A stretch of DNA of 64,000 nucleotides from Cryptoclostridium sp964637365 (GCA_964637365.1 CAZWWH010000003.1:1-64000), one strand, 5' to 3'. Counted from the stretch's first letter, positions 1-10,712 are shown. Notes: a model not told the origin generated them from the letters alone. Translations and numbers: made by a program.

Positions 1-54
1 AATGGTCCCGATGTTTACATGAGGCTTTGTTCTTTCGTACTTCTGTTTTGCCAT
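1..54 (-). CDS. tuf: Elongation factor Tu, N-terminal 18 codons only
   Basis: Only the start of the gene is in the window. The 18 codons read MAKQKYERTKPHVNIGTI, the canonical EF-Tu N terminus just before the G1 loop. An AGGAGG ribosome binding site precedes the ATG. EF-Tu delivers aminoacyl-tRNA to the ribosome. Its place after fusA is the usual str-operon order. Confidence 0.93.
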   Translation of the reverse strand, partial: MAKQKYERTKPHVNIGTI

Positions 55-105
55 TGTAATTTTCCTCCTTAAGGATTTCAGTAAATAATATTGAAAGTTT
101 AAAAA

Positions 106-2172
106 TTAACCTTTAAATTTTTCAATGATGGTTTCCGAAATGTTTTTAGGCACTTCTTCATAATGAGCGAATTGCATCACATAAGTGCCGCGGCCCTGGG
201 TTTTGGAACGAAGATCCGTTGCGTAACCGAACATTTCCGATAAGGGAACGAAACCACGAATAATTTGCATACCGTTCAAGGCTTCCATACCTTCGAGGCG
301 ACCACGGCGGCTGTTGATGTCACCGATGACGTCACCCATATATTCTTCCGGAACAGTAACTTCCAACTTAAAGATGGGTTCCAGGAGAACGGCTTGAGCC
401 TTCGCCGCGGCTTCCTTAAATGCCATGGAACCAGCGATTTTGAAGGCCATTTCCGAAGAGTCCACTTCATGATAAGAGCCATCCACCAAGGTGGCTTTGA
501 TGTCTACCACAGGGAAACCCGCCAGGGTACCGTTTTCCATAGCTTCTTTGATCCCGGCTTCGATGGGCGGAATAAATTCCTTGGGAACAACACCGCCGAC
601 AATTTTGCTTTCAAATTCAAAGCCCTTGCCAGGTTCTTGGGGCTCAAATTCAACAACGCAGTGACCATATTGACCGTGACCGCCGCTCTGGCGAGCGAAT
701 TTGGTGTTGGCTTTTGCAGGTCTGCGGAAAGTTTCACGATAAGCCACCTGGGGTTTCCCGACGTTGGCGTCTACTCTGAATTCTCTCAAGAGACGGTCAA
801 CAATAATTTCCAGGTGAAGCTCACCCATGCCGGAAATGATGGTCTGGCCGGTGTCCGCATCAGTGTGCACACGGAAGGTGGGATCTTCTTCCGCCAGTTT
901 TTGCAGAGCCAGGCTCATTTTTTCCTGGTCAGCAGTGGTTTTGGGCTCGATAGCAATGTCAATAACGGGTTCCGGGAAATCCATACTTTCCAAGACAACG
1001 GGCTGTTCATAGTCGCAGAGGGTCTCACCAGTGGTAGTAAATTTCAAACCAACCGCAGCCAAGATATCCCCAGCATGACATTCTTCAAGATCCTCCCGTT
1101 TATCCGCATGCATTTGCAGCAAGCGACCGATTCTTTCCTTTTTGCCTTTGGTGGAGTTGTACACATAGGAACCGCTTTTCAGGGTACCGGAGTACACACG
1201 GAAGAAAGTGAGTTTCCCTACATAGGGATCGCTAACGATCTTAAAAGCCAAGGCGCTAAAGGGGCCGTTATCATCGGCTTCCCGAGTGCATTCCTCTTCG
1301 TTATCAGGATCATAACCGCCAATGGCGGGAACATCCAGAGGAGAAGGAAGGTAGCGAACAATGGCATCCAGCAAGAGGCGAACGCCTTTGTTTTTAAAGG
1401 AAGAACCGCAGAGCACGGGAGTCATCTTTACGCCGATCGTAGCGGTTCTGATAACATCCATGATTTTTTCCTGAGAAATCTCTTCCCCTTCCAAAACCAT
1501 TTCCATCAGTTCGTCATCAAAATCAGCAAGAGCTTCCAGCATGACTTCCCTGTATTCATTGGCTTTGTCCACCATGTCTTCGGGGATGGGCTGATGCTCC
1601 AACTGATTATCGCCGTCATAAAGAGTAGCATCCATGGAAATCAAATCAATGATGCCGATGAAGTTTTCTTCCGAACCAATGGGGATTTGGATCGGCACGG
1701 GATGCGCACCGAGACGCTCACGAATCATTTTAACGCCACGGAAAAAATCAGCACCCATACGGTCCATTTTGTTAATATAGGCAATGCGGGGAACGCCATA
1801 GCGGTCGGCCTGACGCCATACCGTTTCGGACTGAGGTTCCACGCCACCAACGGAGCAGAATACAGCTACAGCTCCGTCGAGGACGCGCAGAGAGCGTTCC
1901 ACCTCTACGGTAAAGTCCACATGCCCGGGTGTGTCAATAATGTTAATCCGATGATCTTTCCAAAAACAGGTAGTAGCAGCAGAAGTAATGGTAATGCCGC
2001 GTTCCTGTTCCTGAACCATATAGTCCATGGTAGCAGCGCCATCATGGGTTTCACCGATTTTATGCACCACGCCGGTGTAATAGAGCATACGTTCCGTTGT
2101 GGTAGTTTTACCGGCATCAATATGGGCCATGATACCGATATTTCTTGTGTTTTTGAGGCTATACTGTCTCAT
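106..2172 (-). CDS. fusA: Elongation factor G
   Basis: The 688-residue product is a full-length translocation GTPase that moves tRNA and mRNA through the ribosome. The G1 loop AHIDAGKTT lies near residues 16-24, followed by DTPGHVDF and NKMD. Domains II to V continue to the end without a break. It lies between rpsG and tuf, as in the bacterial str operon, and ends in TAA. Confidence 0.98.
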   Translation of the reverse strand: MRQYSLKNTRNIGIMAHIDAGKTTTTERMLYYTGVVHKIGETHDGAATMDYMVQEQERGITITSAATTCFWKDHRINIIDTPGHVDFTVEVERSLRVLDGAVAVFCSVGGVEPQSETVWRQADRYGVPRIAYINKMDRMGADFFRGVKMIRERLGAHPVPIQIPIGSEENFIGIIDLISMDATLYDGDNQLEHQPIPEDMVDKANEYREVMLEALADFDDELMEMVLEGEEISQEKIMDVIRTATIGVKMTPVLCGSSFKNKGVRLLLDAIVRYLPSPLDVPAIGGYDPDNEEECTREADDNGPFSALAFKIVSDPYVGKLTFFRVYSGTLKSGSYVYNSTKGKKERIGRLLQMHADKREDLEECHAGDILAAVGLKFTTTGETLCDYEQPVVLESMDFPEPVIDIAIEPKTTADQEKMSLALQKLAEEDPTFRVHTDADTGQTIISGMGELHLEIIVDRLLREFRVDANVGKPQVAYRETFRRPAKANTKFARQSGGHGQYGHCVVEFEPQEPGKGFEFESKIVGGVVPKEFIPPIEAGIKEAMENGTLAGFPVVDIKATLVDGSYHEVDSSEMAFKIAGSMAFKEAAAKAQAVLLEPIFKLEVTVPEEYMGDVIGDINSRRGRLEGMEALNGMQIIRGFVPLSEMFGYATDLRSKTQGRGTYVMQFAHYEEVPKNISETIIEKFKG

Positions 2173-2202
2173 TCTAATCCTCCACCTTATGCAATTGCTT
2201 TC

Positions 2203-2673
2203 TTACCATCTGAAATGAGCAAAAGCTTTATTGGCTTCGGCCATCTTGTGAGTATCTTCGCGTTTTTTAACCGATGCGCCCATGTTGTTGGCGGCATCCA
2301 TCAATTCGCCTGCAACTTTTTCTTCCATGGATTTGCCGCCACGTTTTCTGGCAAACATGACAATCCAGCGGATGCCCAAAGTTTGGCGTCTGTCAGCGCG
2401 AACTTCGATGGGAACCTGATAGTTGGCACCACCGACACGTCTGGCTTTTACTTCTAAAACAGGCATTACGTTATTCATGGCTTCTTCAAAGACTTCAATA
2501 GGTTCTTTGCCGGTTTTTTCTTTGATGATATCAAAGGCACCATAAACAATTTTTTCGGCCTGGCCTTTTTTACCGTCCAGCATAATTTGGTTGATGAATT
2601 TACTCAAAACAACGCTGTTATATACAGGATCGGGTAATACGTCGATTCTTTTAATATTACCCCGTCTGGTCAT
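2203..2673 (-). CDS. rpsG: Small ribosomal subunit protein S7
   Basis: The 156-residue product starts MTRRGNIKRIDVLPDP and is colinear with bacterial S7 over its full length. S7 nucleates assembly of the 30S head on 16S rRNA. A GGAGG site sits a few bases before the ATG. It lies between rpsL and fusA, the standard order, and should be cotranscribed with them. Confidence 0.98.
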   Translation of the reverse strand: MTRRGNIKRIDVLPDPVYNSVVLSKFINQIMLDGKKGQAEKIVYGAFDIIKEKTGKEPIEVFEEAMNNVMPVLEVKARRVGGANYQVPIEVRADRRQTLGIRWIVMFARKRGGKSMEEKVAGELMDAANNMGASVKKREDTHKMAEANKAFAHFRW

Positions 2674-2727
2674 TATGTTTCCTCCTTTGGAATCAATTTC
2701 ACGAATTACTTCTTATCTAATATAAGC

Positions 2728-3117
2728 TTATTTTGCGGAAGCTTTGGCTTTGGGCCGTTTTGCGCCGTATTTGGAACGGGCTTGGCCGCGATTGGCGACG
2801 CCTGCGGTATCCAAGGTACCACGGATGATATGGTAACGAACACCGGGAAGGTCTTTCACCCTGCCGCCACGGATAAGAGTAACGGAGTGTTCCTGAAGAT
2901 TATGACCGATGCCGGGAATATAAGCAGTTACTTCCATAGAGTTGCTCAAACGAACACGGGCAACTTTTCTCAGAGCAGAATTAGGTTTTTTAGGTGTGGT
3001 TGTATAAACTCTAGTGCAGACCCCACGTTTCTGAGGGCAACCCTTCATGGCAGGCGCTGCGGATTTTTTTTCGATAACCTCTCTGCTGTTCCGTACTAAT
3101 TGGCTGATAGTAGGCAA
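2728..3117 (-). CDS. rpsL: Small ribosomal subunit protein S12
   Basis: The 129-residue product carries the decoding-centre loops TTTPKKPNSALRK (about residues 39-51) and GGRVKDLPGVRYH. The lysines whose substitution gives streptomycin resistance are the wild-type residues. It is the second gene of the block after the L7Ae-like gene, with an AGGAGG-type ribosome binding site. Confidence 0.98.
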   Translation of the reverse strand: MPTISQLVRNSREVIEKKSAAPAMKGCPQKRGVCTRVYTTTPKKPNSALRKVARVRLSNSMEVTAYIPGIGHNLQEHSVTLIRGGRVKDLPGVRYHIIRGTLDTAGVANRGQARSKYGAKRPKAKASAK

Positions 3118-3177
3118 AATTCCACCTCCTCACACTTGTTTAAAAATTGTATATAAATATTAAATTTAGACATAAAT

Positions 3178-3420
3178 TTATAAGATTCCCGCCGAAGCTG
3201 CGCCGACTTTAATGCCGCACAGCTCGCCCAACTGGGCCATAGATACAACGGTCAGCACCTCGACTCCGCGCTCACGGCAAAGCGCAAGCAGCGGAGCGAG
3301 GATATCCGACCGAACATCTTCTGCTACGAGAACCTTCTTACACAGGCCTTTTTCTACCATTCGCATGGTTTGTTTGGTGCCGACCACTTTTTCGGCCGCC
3401 TGTATTTCGGAATGTTCCAC
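3178..3420 (-). CDS. L7Ae-family ribosomal protein (YbxF/RplGB type)
   Basis: The 80-residue product has the compact L7Ae/L30e/S12e fold signature, including VGTKQTMRMVEKGLCKKVLVAED and a hydrophobic AQLGELCGIKVGAA tail. Bacillota commonly carry this small kink-turn RNA-binding protein between rpoC and rpsL, which is its position here. Its exact RNA target cannot be read from the sequence. Confidence 0.9.
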   Translation of the reverse strand: MEHSEIQAAEKVVGTKQTMRMVEKGLCKKVLVAEDVRSDILAPLLALCRERGVEVLTVVSMAQLGELCGIKVGAASAGIL

Positions 3421-3480
3421 TTGACTCCTCCTAAAATGGCATACTTATCCTACCATTGAAAAGCCGCATTGATTATTTTA

Positions 3481-6400
3481 TCACTCGAAGATTTCATTGT
3501 CAAGAGTATTTTCCGGAAGATTTAAATCTTCCTCTTCCGAAACCATTACCACCTCAGCGGGAGCTGCGGCGGCCTCCTCTTCCAAGCCCGTAAGGCTGAC
3601 GTTGCGATAGCAATTCATGCCGGTACCGGCAGGAATCAGCTTCCCGATAATGACGTTTTCCTTCAAGCCGATGAGGGGATCAACCTTCCCTTTAATGGCG
3701 GCGTCCGTCAAAACTCTGGTAGTTTCCTGGAAGGACGCGGCGGAGAGGAAGGAATCCGTGGCCAACGCCGCTTTGGTAATCCCCAGCAAAACAGGGGAAG
3801 CAGTGGCGGGTTCTTTCCCCGCGGCGATGAGCGCTTCATTTTTGGTTTCAAACTCATTGGCGTCAACCATGGAGCCGGGCAGCATATCACCATCGCCGGG
3901 TTCTTCAATTTTCACCTTTTTCAGCATCTGGCGAATCATGATTTCAATGTGTTTATCGTTGATGTCAACCCCTTGAAGGCGATAAACGCTCTGAACTTCC
4001 TTCAACAAGTAGTCATGAACACCTTTCACGCCTTTAACTTTCAGAACATCATGGGGATTAATGGAACCTTCGGTGAGAGCGTCGCCGGCTTCCACCACAT
4101 CGCCGTTTTGAACGCGGATGCGGGAATTGAAGGGAGTGAGGTATGCGGCCTTTTCTTCCCCTTCGTCCATAATGACAATTTTGCGTTGTCCTTTGGCTTC
4201 TTCCATATGAACAACGCCATCCACCTCGGTAAGAATCCCTTGATATTTGGGTTTTCTGGCTTCAAAAAGTTCTTCGACACGGGGAAGACCCTGAGTAATG
4301 TCATCCCCGGCAACACCGCCGGTATGGAAAGTACGCATGGTGAGCTGGGTACCAGGCTCCCCGATGGACTGGGCGGCGATGGTGCCGACAGCTTCGCCGA
4401 TATCTACCATGGAACCGGTGGCTAAGTTGCGGCCGTAACATTTTTTGCAAACGCCGTAGCGGCTCTTACAGGTCAGCACCGAACGGATGCAGACCTTCCG
4501 TTTTTCCTTGGGCAGGGTTTCCATATATGCTTCGATGATGGGAAGGTGGGCCTCTGTGATTTCCTCCCCGGCGGGGACGATGACTTCACCGGTGTGCTCA
4601 TTGACCAGGTCAATGGCGGCGACACGACCTTCTACACGTTCGGAAAGAGGTTCGATGTTGGGGATTTCCTCCACCCAGATGCCGGTGGGAGTGCCACAGT
4701 CATCTTCTCGGACGATCACTTCCTGGGCAACATCGACGAGACGGCGGGTAAGGTAACCGGAGTCAGCAGTACGGAGAGCCGTATCTGCCAAACCTTTTCT
4801 GGCGCCGTGGGTAGAAATGAAGAATTCCAAAACATTAAGACCTTCACGGAAGTTGGCCTTAATGGGCAAGTCGATGATTTTCCCCGAGGGGTCAGCCATC
4901 AGACCACGAGTTCCGGCCAGCTGACGAATCTGCTGGACATTACCACGAGCCCCGGAATTGGCCATCATGTAGATGGGGTTAAATTTATCGAGATTCCCCA
5001 TAAGGTGGCTGGTCACATCGTCGGTGGCCTTGTTCCAAATTTCAATGACCTTATTGTAGCGTTCATTTTCGGTTACAAGACCGCGGCGGAACAATTCTTC
5101 CACGGAAGCGACGTCTTTATCGGCCTGGGACATGATTTCCTTTTTCTGAGGAGGAATTTTAATATCCTGGAAACCGATGGTGATCCCTGCTTGGGTAGAG
5201 GTGGAATAGCCCATGGCCTTGATACCGTCGAGCAGTTCGGCTGCTTTGGAAATCCCCATAATGCGATAGCAGCGATCAACGATATTTCCCAAGGTCTTTT
5301 TATCAACCTCACAATTATAGAATCCCATTTCTTTGGGAATGGGGATATTGTAATTGAATTTCAAGCGCCCCACAGTGGTGCGAACACGGCAATAGCGACC
5401 ATCCTCATGTTTTTCAAATTCCTGGCGCTGTTTCTTCACCATCATATAATCCCATTCCTGGGGCTTGATGATTTCGATTTCAGCGTGAAGATCCACATCG
5501 CCGTTTTCATAGGCTGTATAAGCTTCTTCATAGCTACAGAAGCATTTGCCTTCGCCTTTGGCTCCTTCGCTCATGGCGGTGAGATAGTAGGAACCGAGAA
5601 CCATATCCTGGGTGGGAACTGCTACGGGATGGCCGTCTTTGGGGTTTAAGATATTGTAAGTAGACAACATCAAAAGACGGGCTTCGGCCTGAGCTTCGGC
5701 GGACAAAGGCAGGTGAACGGCCATTTGGTCGCCATCGAAGTCAGCGTTATAAGCTGTACATACCAGGGGATGAAGCTGAATGGCGCGGCCCTCTACCAAG
5801 ATGGGCTCAAAGGCCTGGATCCCCAAACGATGCAACGTAGGAGCGCGGTTCAGGAGAACAGGGTGATCCTTAATGACATCCTCCAAAACATCCCAAACTT
5901 CGGGGCGAACACGTTCTACCATGCGTTTCGCGCTTTTGATATTGTGAGCCAGGCCATCTTTCACCAGGCGTTTCATAACAAAGGGCTTAAAGAGCTCCAA
6001 AGCCATTTCCTTAGGCAAGCCACACTGATGCATTTTCAGCTCAGGGCCAACCACGATAACGGAACGGCCGGAATAGTCGACACGTTTCCCCAGCAGATTC
6101 TGACGGAAACGGCCCTGTTTCCCTTTGAGCATATCGCTCAAGGATTTCAGGGGACGGTTGCCGGGGCCTGTCACAGGGCGGCCGCGGCGGCCATTGTCAA
6201 TCAGGGCGTCTACCGCTTCTTGAAGCATACGCTTTTCATTGCGGACAATAATATCAGGAGCGCCCAAATCCAAAAGGCGTTTTAAACGGTTGTTACGGTT
6301 AATCACGCGGCGATAAAGGTCATTCAGGTCCGAAGTGGCGAAACGACCGCCGTCCAACTGAACCATGGGACGAACTTCCGGAGGAATGACAGGTACCACG

Positions 6401-7086
6401 TCGAGAATCATCCATTCGGGCTTGTTGCCGGAATGAAGGAAAGCTTCCACCACTTCCAGACGGCGGATAGCACGGATGCGGCGCTGGCCCGTGACTTCAC
6501 GAAGTTCATCACGAAGTTCCTTGGCCAGGGCTTCCAAATCCAGAGAAGCCAGCATTTCCTTGACGGCTTCGGCGCCCATGCCGGCGCGGAAGCCGTCGCC
6601 ATACTCTTCTCTGGCTTCCCGATATTCCGATTCCGTTAAAAGGGATTTGGTCATCAGCGGAGTATCCCCACCGTCCAAAACCACATAGGAGACAAAATAG
6701 AGAATTTTTTCCAAGGCTCTGGGGCTCATATCAAGAATCAATCCCATGCGGCTGGGAATTCCTTTGAAATACCAAATATGAGACACAGGGGCAGCCAATT
6801 CAATATGTCCCATGCGTTCACGGCGCACTTTGGCGCGAGTGACTTCAACGCCGCAGCGATCGCACACAATACCTTTATAGCGTACTCTTTTATATTTCCC
6901 GCAGTGACATTCCCAGTCTTTGGTAGGTCCGAAGATCCGTTCGCAAAACAGGCCGTCACGTTCGGGCTTTAAGGTTCTGTAGTTGATGGTCTCGGGCTTT
7001 TTTACTTCGCCATGGGACCATTCTAAAATCTTTTCTTTGGAAGCAAGACCGATTTTCATGCGGTCAAAATTACTTACATCAATCAA
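3481..7086 (-). CDS. rpoC: DNA-directed RNA polymerase subunit beta'
   Basis: The 1201-residue product is full length for Bacillota. The N-terminal zinc ribbon uses Cys60, Cys62, Cys75 and Cys78. The catalytic magnesium loop NADFDGD lies near residue 450, and the second zinc site (CKSRYGVCKKC) is in the C-terminal half. It follows rpoB by about 38 bases and is surely cotranscribed with it. Confidence 0.98.
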   Translation of the reverse strand: MIDVSNFDRMKIGLASKEKILEWSHGEVKKPETINYRTLKPERDGLFCERIFGPTKDWECHCGKYKRVRYKGIVCDRCGVEVTRAKVRRERMGHIELAAPVSHIWYFKGIPSRMGLILDMSPRALEKILYFVSYVVLDGGDTPLMTKSLLTESEYREAREEYGDGFRAGMGAEAVKEMLASLDLEALAKELRDELREVTGQRRIRAIRRLEVVEAFLHSGNKPEWMILDVVPVIPPEVRPMVQLDGGRFATSDLNDLYRRVINRNNRLKRLLDLGAPDIIVRNEKRMLQEAVDALIDNGRRGRPVTGPGNRPLKSLSDMLKGKQGRFRQNLLGKRVDYSGRSVIVVGPELKMHQCGLPKEMALELFKPFVMKRLVKDGLAHNIKSAKRMVERVRPEVWDVLEDVIKDHPVLLNRAPTLHRLGIQAFEPILVEGRAIQLHPLVCTAYNADFDGDQMAVHLPLSAEAQAEARLLMLSTYNILNPKDGHPVAVPTQDMVLGSYYLTAMSEGAKGEGKCFCSYEEAYTAYENGDVDLHAEIEIIKPQEWDYMMVKKQRQEFEKHEDGRYCRVRTTVGRLKFNYNIPIPKEMGFYNCEVDKKTLGNIVDRCYRIMGISKAAELLDGIKAMGYSTSTQAGITIGFQDIKIPPQKKEIMSQADKDVASVEELFRRGLVTENERYNKVIEIWNKATDDVTSHLMGNLDKFNPIYMMANSGARGNVQQIRQLAGTRGLMADPSGKIIDLPIKANFREGLNVLEFFISTHGARKGLADTALRTADSGYLTRRLVDVAQEVIVREDDCGTPTGIWVEEIPNIEPLSERVEGRVAAIDLVNEHTGEVIVPAGEEITEAHLPIIEAYMETLPKEKRKVCIRSVLTCKSRYGVCKKCYGRNLATGSMVDIGEAVGTIAAQSIGEPGTQLTMRTFHTGGVAGDDITQGLPRVEELFEARKPKYQGILTEVDGVVHMEEAKGQRKIVIMDEGEEKAAYLTPFNSRIRVQNGDVVEAGDALTEGSINPHDVLKVKGVKGVHDYLLKEVQSVYRLQGVDINDKHIEIMIRQMLKKVKIEEPGDGDMLPGSMVDANEFETKNEALIAAGKEPATASPVLLGITKAALATDSFLSAASFQETTRVLTDAAIKGKVDPLIGLKENVIIGKLIPAGTGMNCYRNVSLTGLEEEAAAAPAEVVMVSEEEDLNLPENTLDNEIFE

Positions 7087-7124
7087 GGATCATCTCTCCC
7101 TTCTTTGGCCAAATGGTTTCGGCA

Positions 7125-10100
7125 TCAAAGGTCATCGTCCATGGAGTCAACCATGTCGAGATCCAAATCGTCGAGATCAAGACTATCGTCATCAAGGCCC
7201 ATGCCCTCTAAGAGGTCTAGGCTGTCGTCGCTGACATCCATTTCATCCAGAGGAATGGAATCGTCAATCATGTCCTCGTCCACAGTCTCTTCGTAATCGC
7301 CAACGCCTTCGCCGCTTTCGTCCACGACAATTGCGGAATCGGGATGGAGCTTGGGAGCGCCGCCGGCGCCTAATTCGTCACCAAAGTCATCGTGCTCGTG
7401 ATCATGGGGCGGCAAATCGAGATCGTCGTCGAGTTCGCGGATTTCAATTTCTTCGTCATTGGAAGAGAGTACCTTCACATCTAAGCACAAGCTCTGGAGT
7501 TCTTTGATAAGAACCTTGAAGGATTCGGGCACGCCTGGTTCGGGGACGTTATCCCCTTTGACGATACTTTCATAAGTTTTGACGCGCCCCACCACATCGT
7601 CGGACTTGACGGTGAGAATTTCCTGAAGGGTATAGGCTGCGCCGTAAGCCTCCAGGGCCCAAACTTCCATTTCCCCAAAGCGCTGGCCGCCGAACTGGGC
7701 TTTCCCACCCAAAGGCTGCTGCGTAACGAGAGAATAGGGGCCGGTAGAACGGGCGTGAATTTTATCATCCACTAAATGGTGAAGTTTCAGCATATACATA
7801 ACCCCAACGGTTACGGGGTTATCAAAGGGTAAGCCGGTGCGGCCGTCACGAAGGATGCTCTTGCCGGTATAATCCATGCCGGCTTCCTCCAGAGCATTGA
7901 CGATATCTTCTTCCGTGGCGCCGTCGAAAACGGGCGTAGCCACATGAATGCCAAGGTTTTTGGCAGCCCAGCCCAAATGGCATTCGAGAACCTGACCGAT
8001 GTTCATACGGGAAGGAACCCCCAGAGGATTCAATACCACGTCTACAGGAGTGCCGTCAGGCAGGAAGGGCATATTTTCTTCCGGCAAAATCCGGGAAACG
8101 ACCCCCTTGTTCCCATGGCGGCCGGCCATTTTGTCACCAACAGAAATTTTACGTTTTTGCGCCACATAAACACGAACCAGTTTATTGACGCCGGGGGGCA
8201 ATTCGTCGCCGTTGGCGCGGGAGAATACCCGAATATCCACGACCTTACCGTTTTCACCATGAGGCACACGGAGGGAGGTATCCCGGACTTCTCTGGCTTT
8301 TTCCCCAAAAATAGCGCGGAGCAAACGTTCTTCGGCAGTGAGTTCCGTTTCCCCTTTGGGAGTTACTTTCCCCACGAGAATATCGCCGGAGCGCACTTCA
8401 GTACCGATGCGAATGATACCGCTGGCGTCGAGGTCCTTCAAAATATCATCGCTGACATTGGGGATATCTCGGGTGATTTCTTCGGGCCCCAATTTGGTGT
8501 CCCGGGCATCGCATTCGTATTCTTCAATATGAACAGAGGTGAAATAATCATCTCTGACGAGTTTTTCATTCAAAAGAATGGCGTCTTCATAGTTATAGCC
8601 TTCCCAAGTCATAAAGGCTACCACCACATTACGGCCCAGGGCCAATTCCCCTTGATCTGTGGCGGGGCCGTCGGCCAACACCTGGCCTTGGGAAACTCTG
8701 TCCCCTTTATGAACAATGGGACGCTGATTGACGCAAGTTCCTTGGTTAGAGCGTTTGTATTTGGCCAGATGGTGCTTTTCCATTTCTCCGTCGTCATGGC
8801 GGACAATGATAGTATTACCATCTACACGCTCAATGAGGCCATCACCTTTGGCCACTTCCACGACACGGGAATCCACGGCGGTTTTCCGTTCCATCCCGGT
8901 TCCCACAAAGGGCGCGTCAGTATTAAGAAGCGGCACTGCCTGACGCTGCATATTAGCGCCCATCAAGGCACGGTTAGCGTCATCGTGCTCCAGGAAGGGA
9001 ATGAGAGCTGCGGCCACAGAAACGACTTGTTTCGGGCTGACGTCCATATAATCCACTCTGGCCGGAGGCATCGTGGTAATATCGCGACCAAAGCGGACAT
9101 TGACCCTTTGATTGATGAAATGACCTTCTTCATCCAAGGGTTCATTGGCCTGGGCCACGACGTATTTATCTTCTTCATCGGCGGTGAGATAGTCCATAAT
9201 CTCAGTGACCACGCCGGTTTCTTTGTCCACACGGCGATAGGGCGTTTCAATAAAGCCGTATTCATTGATGCGGGCAAAGGTACTCAAGGAACCAATCAAA
9301 CCAATGTTGGGGCCTTCAGGCGTTTCAATGGGGCACATTCTGCCGTAGTGGGAATGATGTACGTCACGGACTTCAAACCCTGCCCGTTCACGAGAGAGCC
9401 CGCCGGGACCCAAGGCCGAAAGGCGGCGCTTGTGGGTCAATTCCGCCAAGGGATTGTTTTGGTCCATAAACTGAGACAGCTGGGAAGAACCAAAGAATTC
9501 CTTCAACGCTGCCACCACAGGACGAATGTTAATCAGCACCTGGGGTGTAACATTTTCCGTATCCTGAATCGTCATGCGTTCCTTGACCACACGTTCCATA
9601 CGGGAAAGACCAATGCGGAACTGGTTCTGGAGCAATTCACCAACGCAGCGGATACGACGGTTTCCCAGATGGTCAATATCGTCGGCCTCAATGCCGCCGT
9701 CCATCAAAATCAGGAATAATTTCAAAGTTTCAAAAATATCGGGTTTAGTAAGATGCTTAATATAATCATTGCGCACGGTTTTAATATCACCGTCATAGGT
9801 CACATAATCCTGGGCATCGTCGCTCCAAACCTTCCCCTCGTCGTTAATTCGTTTAAAAATGCCGTGTTTCAGCTTTTTATCCAGTTTGTAGCGCCCCACA
9901 TTTCCCAAATCATATCGTTTGGGATCGAAAAACAGCGCATGCAAAAGATTCCGGGCGGAATCCACTGTGGGAGGCTCACCGGGACGAAGTTTTTTATAAA
10001 TTTCCAGCAAGCTTTCTTCTTCGTTGGAGGTATTGTCCTTTTCCAACGTGGCAAGAATATGTTTGTTCTCGCCGGTCAAAGCGATAATCTCTTCATCGGT

Positions 10101-10700
10101 GGGATATCCCAACGCACGGAGAAGTACCGTTGCGGGGAGTTTTCTGGTGCGGTCGATACGGACGTAAACCGTACCGGCAGCGTCGGTTTCAAATTCCAAC
10201 CACGCGCCGCGGTTGGGGATAATGGTGGAACCATAAATATCAGCGCCATTGTTGGAGTCTTTGGTATGGCTGAAATAAACACCGGGAGAGCGAACCAGCT
10301 GGCTGACAATGACACGCTCCGCACCGTTGACAATGAAAGTCCCCTGCTCCGTCATGAGATGGAAATCACCGAGGAACACTTCCTGTTCCTTCACCTCACC
10401 GGTTTCCTTGTTGATGAGGCGCACTTTGACTTTCAGCGGCGCAGCGTAAGTGGTGTCACGCTCTTTGCATTCTTCTACATCGTACTTTGGTTCTCCCAGG
10501 GTGTAGTCGATGAATTCCAAAGACATATTTCCGGTAAAATCCTGAATGGGAGAAATGTCATCGAAAATCGCTTTAAGACCTTCATCTAAGAACCACTGAT
10601 AGGATCTTTTTTGAATCTCAATCAAGTCAGGCATCGCCTGAACTTCACGGATTCTGGAATAATCTCTGCGTTCCCTTACTCCAAGCCCATCGTTAGTCAT
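7125..10700 (-). CDS. rpoB: DNA-directed RNA polymerase subunit beta
   Basis: The product is about 1191 residues. The rifampicin-pocket region (SQLSQFMDQNNPLAELTHKR) is intact and wild-type in appearance. I chose the ATG of MTNDGLGVRERRDY at 10700, because an upstream GTG would overlap the AAGGAG ribosome binding site. The last roughly 100 residues are very rich in Asp and Glu, longer than the acidic tail of Bacillus RpoB. The gene does not directly follow rplL; it has its own promoter and leader. Confidence 0.98.
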   Translation of the reverse strand: MTNDGLGVRERRDYSRIREVQAMPDLIEIQKRSYQWFLDEGLKAIFDDISPIQDFTGNMSLEFIDYTLGEPKYDVEECKERDTTYAAPLKVKVRLINKETGEVKEQEVFLGDFHLMTEQGTFIVNGAERVIVSQLVRSPGVYFSHTKDSNNGADIYGSTIIPNRGAWLEFETDAAGTVYVRIDRTRKLPATVLLRALGYPTDEEIIALTGENKHILATLEKDNTSNEEESLLEIYKKLRPGEPPTVDSARNLLHALFFDPKRYDLGNVGRYKLDKKLKHGIFKRINDEGKVWSDDAQDYVTYDGDIKTVRNDYIKHLTKPDIFETLKLFLILMDGGIEADDIDHLGNRRIRCVGELLQNQFRIGLSRMERVVKERMTIQDTENVTPQVLINIRPVVAALKEFFGSSQLSQFMDQNNPLAELTHKRRLSALGPGGLSRERAGFEVRDVHHSHYGRMCPIETPEGPNIGLIGSLSTFARINEYGFIETPYRRVDKETGVVTEIMDYLTADEEDKYVVAQANEPLDEEGHFINQRVNVRFGRDITTMPPARVDYMDVSPKQVVSVAAALIPFLEHDDANRALMGANMQRQAVPLLNTDAPFVGTGMERKTAVDSRVVEVAKGDGLIERVDGNTIIVRHDDGEMEKHHLAKYKRSNQGTCVNQRPIVHKGDRVSQGQVLADGPATDQGELALGRNVVVAFMTWEGYNYEDAILLNEKLVRDDYFTSVHIEEYECDARDTKLGPEEITRDIPNVSDDILKDLDASGIIRIGTEVRSGDILVGKVTPKGETELTAEERLLRAIFGEKAREVRDTSLRVPHGENGKVVDIRVFSRANGDELPPGVNKLVRVYVAQKRKISVGDKMAGRHGNKGVVSRILPEENMPFLPDGTPVDVVLNPLGVPSRMNIGQVLECHLGWAAKNLGIHVATPVFDGATEEDIVNALEEAGMDYTGKSILRDGRTGLPFDNPVTVGVMYMLKLHHLVDDKIHARSTGPYSLVTQQPLGGKAQFGGQRFGEMEVWALEAYGAAYTLQEILTVKSDDVVGRVKTYESIVKGDNVPEPGVPESFKVLIKELQSLCLDVKVLSSNDEEIEIRELDDDLDLPPHDHEHDDFGDELGAGGAPKLHPDSAIVVDESGEGVGDYEETVDEDMIDDSIPLDEMDVSDDSLDLLEGMGLDDDSLDLDDLDLDMVDSMDDDL

Positions 10701-10712
10701 CGAATAAACCAC

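Noticed and set aside
265..9719. Long open frames on the plus strand opposite fusA, rpoC and rpoB, up to about 730 codons.
   Set aside because: They lie antisense to highly conserved genes, have no ribosome binding sites and no recognisable domains. They result from codon bias of the real genes.
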